A stretch of DNA of 35,183 nt from Betaproteobacteria bacterium. Lineage in GTDB: Bacteria > Pseudomonadota > Gammaproteobacteria > Burkholderiales > Burkholderiaceae_C. The DNA lies in the NCBI GenBank assembly GCA_024641925.1, contig JAHECB010000013.1:1-35183 (forward strand). Reading direction: 5' to 3'. Each line of letters opens with the position of its first letter. The first letter of the stretch is position 1. The notes under the pieces are model-generated. The model was not told where the DNA came from. It searched no databases and worked only from the letters and a program-made list of their open reading frames with translations. This document shows, piece after piece, positions 32,326 to 35,183 of the stretch. Both the position numbers and the translations under genes were made by a program.

Positions 32326-33015
32326 ATGAACGTTAGAACCAAACTGGCTGTCAGTGCTCTGATGCTGGCGTCGCTTGCTGGCGCGTATGGGCTGCTGCAT
32401 GAGACAGGGGCGATGGCGACGATGCTGGACACCAGCGCGCTGCACGCACGTGTAGTCCGGATGGGGCCCTGGGGACCCGCCGCGATCATCGCGCTCATGG
32501 TGCTGGCGATCCTGATCAGCCCGATCCCGAGCGCACCGATCGCGCTGGCGGCGGGCGCAGCCTACGGTCACGGATGGGGCGCACTTTACGTGCTGCTGGG
32601 GGCGGGCCTCGGGGCCATGGCGGCGTTCGGCGTCGCCCGATTCGTCGGCCATGAAACCGTGCAGCGTTGGTTCGGCGGCCGCCTTTCAGTCGGTTTGGTC
32701 GGATCCCAGAATATGCTGATGGGGGTCGTATTCGTGAGCCGACTGCTGCCGTTTCTCTCCTTCGACATCGTCAGCTACGCCGCCGGACTCACGGTGCTGT
32801 CGTTCTGGCGCTTTGCCATCGCAACGCTGGCAGGCATCGCTCCAACGAGCTTCCTGCTTGCTCACTTCGGTAGCGAGATGGGGACCGGTGAGACCAACCG
32901 CATCCTGTTCGCGGTGCTGGCGCTGGGCGGCCTGGGCTTGATACCGATCGCGACCAAGCTCTATCGAGTTTGGCGTACCAAGCGACAGGCTGCCGCGGCC
33001 ACGGAATCCGAATGA
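32326..33015 (+). CDS. TVP38/TMEM64 (DedA-like, VTT domain) membrane protein
   Basis: A 229-residue inner-membrane protein; ATG 32326 (MNVRTKLAVSALMLASLAG) is favoured over 32287 because AAAGG lies just upstream. The VTT/SNARE-associated core is clear: ISPIPSAPIALAAGAAYG, GAGLGAMAAFGVARFVG, then VSRLLPFLSFDIVSYAAGL and IAPTSFLLAHFG. Members flip lipids or keep membrane-potential balance. Many are encoded in mercury or copper resistance islands with unknown roles. Here it precedes DUF411 and CusF genes. The 363 bp that follow contain no convincing gene. Confidence 0.88.
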   Translation: MNVRTKLAVSALMLASLAGAYGLLHETGAMATMLDTSALHARVVRMGPWGPAAIIALMVLAILISPIPSAPIALAAGAAYGHGWGALYVLLGAGLGAMAAFGVARFVGHETVQRWFGGRLSVGLVGSQNMLMGVVFVSRLLPFLSFDIVSYAAGLTVLSFWRFAIATLAGIAPTSFLLAHFGSEMGTGETNRILFAVLALGGLGLIPIATKLYRVWRTKRQAAAATESE

Positions 33016-33378
33016 CCGGCCCTTGCATCGCGGCACTGGTGCCGCCTGCCGTCCCTTGGTGGCCCCCATCGCGTTTCGACCGCCGCAGCCTGGCCGTCAG
33101 CGTACGCCTGCATTTCCTCCCTCAGCGTCTTGAGTTGCCTGTGATCGTGGGTGCACCCGACCCACATCATCCGTCGTGTGTGTTGGCGCCGCCCGAGAAC
33201 CGAGCCACCGGGGGTGCGGCCTCAAATTTGGATCGGCGCCGAAACCAGGGAGCGATGCGGCCGGTGTCGCGTCCGGCCCAGGATGTCGGGGTCACTGTTC
33301 GAAAGCCTGTCAGTGCCCACAGAGGGCACTGAAATGTCTACATCCACTACATTTGAAAGCAGACAAGGAGAACGCACC
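33016..33378. other. Intergenic stretch before DUF411
   Basis: A minus-strand ORF (32961-33170) and several + frames exist, but none has a recognised domain. Features seen: a 9-bp hairpin at 33310-33332 and an AGGAGA ribosome-binding site for the next gene near 33364. Confidence 0.35.
33310..33332. promoter_or_regulatory. 9-bp inverted repeat upstream of DUF411
   Basis: TCAGTGCCC-acaga-GGGCACTGA is a perfect 9-5-9 inverted repeat 47 nt before the ATG at 33379. It could be an operator for a copper regulator or a leader hairpin; no T-run follows. Confidence 0.4.
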
Positions 33379-33861
33379 ATGCATGCGAAGCACACCCGCC
33401 GTCGGGCCCTCATGACAACGCTGGCTTCGCTGGCCACTTTGGGAATGTCCTGGTCAGCGTCGGCGCGCAAGGCGTCCGACGCCCCGCTGGTTGAGGTCTG
33501 GAAGAGCCCGACCTGCGGCTGCTGCAAGGACTGGGTGACCCACCTGGAAGCCAACGGCTTTCGAGTCGTGGTCCACGACACCGGTAACACCGCGGTGCGA
33601 ACCCGACTGGGCATCGACCTGAAGTACGCCAGCTGCCACACGGCCCAAGTCGGCGGCTACGCCATCGAAGGCCATGTTCCAGCGACCGACATCAAACGCT
33701 TGCTGAAGCAGGCGCCCGTCGCCACCGGCTTGGCGGTGCCGGGCATGCCAGTGGGCTCGCCCGGCATGGACGGTGCCGCCTATGCCGGGCGCCGCGATCC
33801 CTATGACGTGCTGCTGATTGCCAAGGACGGCAGCGCCACTGTGTTCCAACCCCACCGTTGA
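33379..33861 (+). CDS. DUF411 periplasmic metal-binding protein
   Basis: A 160-residue protein from ATG 33379, with AGGAGA upstream; the 33151 start is too long. A Tat/Sec-like signal (HTRRRALMTTLASLATLG) leads into the DUF411 domain: VWKSPTCGCCKDWVTHLEAN with its CGCC metal site, YASCHTAQVGGYAIEGHVPA, and GLAVPGMPVGSPGM. Such proteins accompany copper-efflux and copper-resistance genes and are thought to bind copper in the periplasm. The next gene is a CusF-like copper protein whose assumed start overlaps this stop. Confidence 0.92.
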   Translation: MHAKHTRRRALMTTLASLATLGMSWSASARKASDAPLVEVWKSPTCGCCKDWVTHLEANGFRVVVHDTGNTAVRTRLGIDLKYASCHTAQVGGYAIEGHVPATDIKRLLKQAPVATGLAVPGMPVGSPGMDGAAYAGRRDPYDVLLIAKDGSATVFQPHR

Positions 33862-34241
33862 AGGAAGAAACCAGGAAGACGATCAAGACCCTGTTCATCG
33901 CCATCGCGTTTGCCGCCCTTGGGGTCGCCCTTGTGGCCGCCGTGATGCCGGCCCTGGCGCAGACCACGATGGACCATAGCAAGATGGCTGACATGAAGAT
34001 GGCCGACACCGCAGCCGTCGGCATGAGCGACGGCGAAGTGCGCAAGATCGACAAGGCGCAGAGCAAGCTCACGTTGAAGCACGGCAAGATCAAGAGCCTG
34101 AACATGCCGGTTATGACCATGGTCTTTACCGCAAAGGACAAGGCCATGCTCGACGGCGTCAAGGTCGGCGACAAGGTCAGATTCCAGGCGACCAACGAAG
34201 GTGGCAAGCTGGTCGTCGTCGAACTGGCGCCAGCGATATGA
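33858..34241 (+). CDS. CusF-like periplasmic copper-binding protein
   Basis: A 127-residue frame if started at TTG 33858, which overlaps the DUF411 stop (TTGA). It has a signal peptide (KTIKTLFIAIAFAALGVAL through ALAQ), a Met/His-rich spacer (MDHSKMADMKMAD) and the CusF domain GEVRKIDKAQSKLTLKHGKI, LNMPVMTMVF and KVGDKVRF with the Met/Trp-site methionines. CusF carries Cu(I)/Ag(I) to the CusCBA pump. Related proteins usually begin M-K-T-I-K; here the matching codon (33873) is AGG, preceded by GGAAGAAACC, so the native ATG may have mutated and expression may depend on the weak TTG. No cusCBA is in the window. Confidence 0.85.
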   Translation: MKEETRKTIKTLFIAIAFAALGVALVAAVMPALAQTTMDHSKMADMKMADTAAVGMSDGEVRKIDKAQSKLTLKHGKIKSLNMPVMTMVFTAKDKAMLDGVKVGDKVRFQATNEGGKLVVVELAPAI

Positions 34242-34313
34242 GAGCCCGAGCGCAGGCTTCGAGAGCCGACAAAGAACGGCGCTGCACGCCAATTGAGGAC
34301 CGGGGCAGCAGCC

Positions 34314-34434
34314 ATGGTGAAGCGCAGTGTTCTGTCGCGACTGCTGCTCGCTTTGGGTCTTTGCATGGGCAGCGCCGGTGCGGCGTTGGCCCACACAAAC
34401 CTGGTGGCATCGGTACCCAGCGACGGTCAGGCCG
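34314..34434 (+). pseudogene. copC: CopC N-terminus, truncated by IS630 sequence
   Basis: ATG 34314 opens MVKRSVLSRLLLALGLCMGS, then AGAALAHTNLVASVPSDGQAV. This is the signal peptide and first strand of the CopC copper-binding domain (mature N-terminal His followed by a S.P..G motif). After about 41 residues the sequence switches to IS630 DNA, and the frame ends at 34463 after eight foreign residues. The usual copper ligands further into the domain and any copD are missing. The gene lies 72 nt after the CusF-like gene in the same orientation, so a CusF-CopC order existed before disruption. Confidence 0.7.
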
Positions 34435-34979
34435 TCACTGGGGCGACGAGACTGCGCTGGTGAACACCGATGTTCGGGGCCGTAGCTTCGCGCCCAAAGG
34501 CAAGACGCCCGTGACGATGGCCATCGGTGGGACACGCCAGAAGCGATCGATGATTGCCACGGTCACCAACCAGGGAAAGGCGCGCTGGATGATCATCGAC
34601 GGCGCCTTCAATCACGAACGGCTGATCGAATTTTTCGAGTCGTTGGTCAAAGACACGGGCAAGAAGATCTTCTTGGTCCTGGACAACCTGGGCGTTCATC
34701 ACTGCAAGCCAGTGAAGGCCTGGTTGCTAGAAAACGCCACCAAGATGGAGGTGTTCTACCGGCCCAGTTACAGCCCTGAGTTGAACCCCGAAGAACGCTT
34801 GAACGCAGACCTCAAGCACGTCATCAGCAGCAAAGTTCCGGTGCGCACGAAAGCCAAACTGCAGGCTGCCGCTGATGATCACAGGACGGCGCTGCAGGCC
34901 AAACCTGAACGCGTTAAGACCTTCTTCCAAGAGCCGTTTGTGAAGTATGCGACCTGAAACTGTTTGAGGGCCGAATCAA
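34435..34979 (+). mobile_element. 5'-truncated second copy of the IS630 element
   Basis: 545 bp matching the 3' half of the element at 14215-15330 with seven base differences counted by eye, in the same orientation. It starts inside the transposase gene at the HWGDE codons and keeps the right end, including GAATCAA and the flanking TA (34980-34981). The transposase frame stays open to 34957 and includes all three catalytic acidic residues, but the DNA-binding N-terminus is gone, so it is not autonomous. Confidence 0.9.
34438..34957 (+). pseudogene. IS630 transposase, C-terminal fragment
   Basis: The fragment begins at WGDETALVNTDVRG and ends KYAT plus stop; it corresponds to residues 174-345 of the full-length copy. 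Differences include Asp to Gly after VNTDVR, Leu to Arg in VFYRPSYSPEL and Ala to Thr at the end. The track joins it to 66 out-of-frame residues from the copC region, which is an artefact of the fusion. Confidence 0.88.
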
Positions 34980-35183
34980 TAGCGCATCGTCGAGCACTGG
35001 AGGCAGCTCCAGCCTCCCGCGAACTGGTGCTGCCGACCCACACCCGTCATTCATCTGCCAAGACAGTCCGCCTCAAAGCAGTCATGGCTGAGCAGTCATA
35101 GCTGAGCAGTCATAGCTGAGCAGGTAGTGGCGCACAGGAATGGACAGCTGTCTACCGGCGGTCTGGCCCGCGCGCACTGTCGT
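34980..35183. other. End of window, no gene seen
   Basis: About 200 bp with stops in most frames. It contains the 14-bp tandem repeat listed separately. No domain could be recognised on either strand. Confidence 0.3.
35077..35118. repeat. Tandem repeat, 3 x 14 bp
   Basis: Unit AGCAGTCATRGCTG occurs three times head to tail (first unit with G, next two with A at the variable base), followed by a partial AGCAG. The unit contains AGC..GCT arms (AGCagtcataGCT). Confidence 0.75.

Noticed and set aside
14215-34979. Functional composite transposon made of two IS630 elements
   Set aside because: The right copy lacks its left end and transposase N-terminus, and IS630 elements are not typical composite-transposon formers; only recombination between copies is proposed.
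1-35183. CRISPR arrays, tRNA or rRNA genes
   Set aside because: No regularly spaced repeats of CRISPR type, no tRNA T-arm/anticodon pattern and no rRNA-like sequence were seen by eye on either strand.

Overview
The window is about 35 kb of GC-rich DNA with dense, mostly intact genes. Protein content (TRAP uptake, PQQ quinoprotein, Gram-negative porin, OmpA lipoprotein, JDVT-CTERM-like sorting tail, class II dehydroquinase, DUF411/CusF/CopC copper genes) fits a beta-proteobacterium of the order Burkholderiales, probably near the Rubrivivax/Leptothrix/Comamonadaceae group. This is inferred from protein style only. Plasmid or integrative-element debris at both ends (VirB1-like and relaxase remnants, IS5 and IS630 pieces, a GNAT/DUF1778 toxin-antitoxin pair) marks the window as accessory DNA.

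Layout. (1) 1-2034: mobile-element scrap: the start of an IS5-family transposase, an M35-like peptidase tail, a small conserved hypothetical protein, a VirB1-like remnant, and about 750 bp with no recognisable gene. (2) 2035-13816, all on +: an envelope cluster. It holds a Ser/Thr kinase with one membrane helix, a PKD lipoprotein with two CxxCH heme-binding motifs, an OmpA-domain lipoprotein, a 1207-residue exported protein with one CxxCH and repeated choice-of-anchor-D-type domains that ends in a Gly-Gly-Gly-Cys/helix/Arg sorting tail, a small CPBP-type glutamic intramembrane protease beginning 2 nt later (MrtJ-like), a porin and a lipase-fold hydrolase. (3) 13862-15330: a broken vapC and a complete IS630 element with TA target duplication. 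(4) 15521-24604, all on -: a catabolic cluster read as aldehyde dehydrogenase, CaiB/BaiF CoA-transferase, citryl-CoA-lyase-like protein, ThDP enzyme, TRAP DctP-DctQ-DctM and AroQ, with a divergent IclR regulator. (5) 25639-29567 on -: a ThuA-domain periplasmic protein followed by a PQQ quinoprotein with an extra cupredoxin-like domain, behind a strong sigma70 promoter. (6) 30448-32009: GNAT toxin, DUF1778 antitoxin and a relaxase pseudogene. (7) 32326-34434: a DedA/TVP38-type membrane protein, DUF411, a CusF-like protein and a copC cut off by a 5'-truncated second IS630 copy. (8) 34980-35183: no gene seen, with a 3 x 14-bp tandem repeat.

How the genes may work together. The most interesting unit is (2). 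The intramembrane protease and its apparent single substrate are adjacent and near-overlapping, and they sit among heme-motif lipoproteins, a peptidoglycan-binding lipoprotein, a porin and a signalling kinase. This suggests a self-contained envelope system that processes and anchors a large cytochrome-like surface protein. Unit (4) has a readable chemical logic: import an organic acid, load CoA, cleave a citryl-CoA-like thioester to acetyl-CoA plus a 2-oxo acid, decarboxylate or carboligate with ThDP, and oxidise the aldehyde. The substrate is unknown. Units (5) and (7) are a candidate periplasmic polyol/sugar oxidation pair and a decaying copper-handling module.
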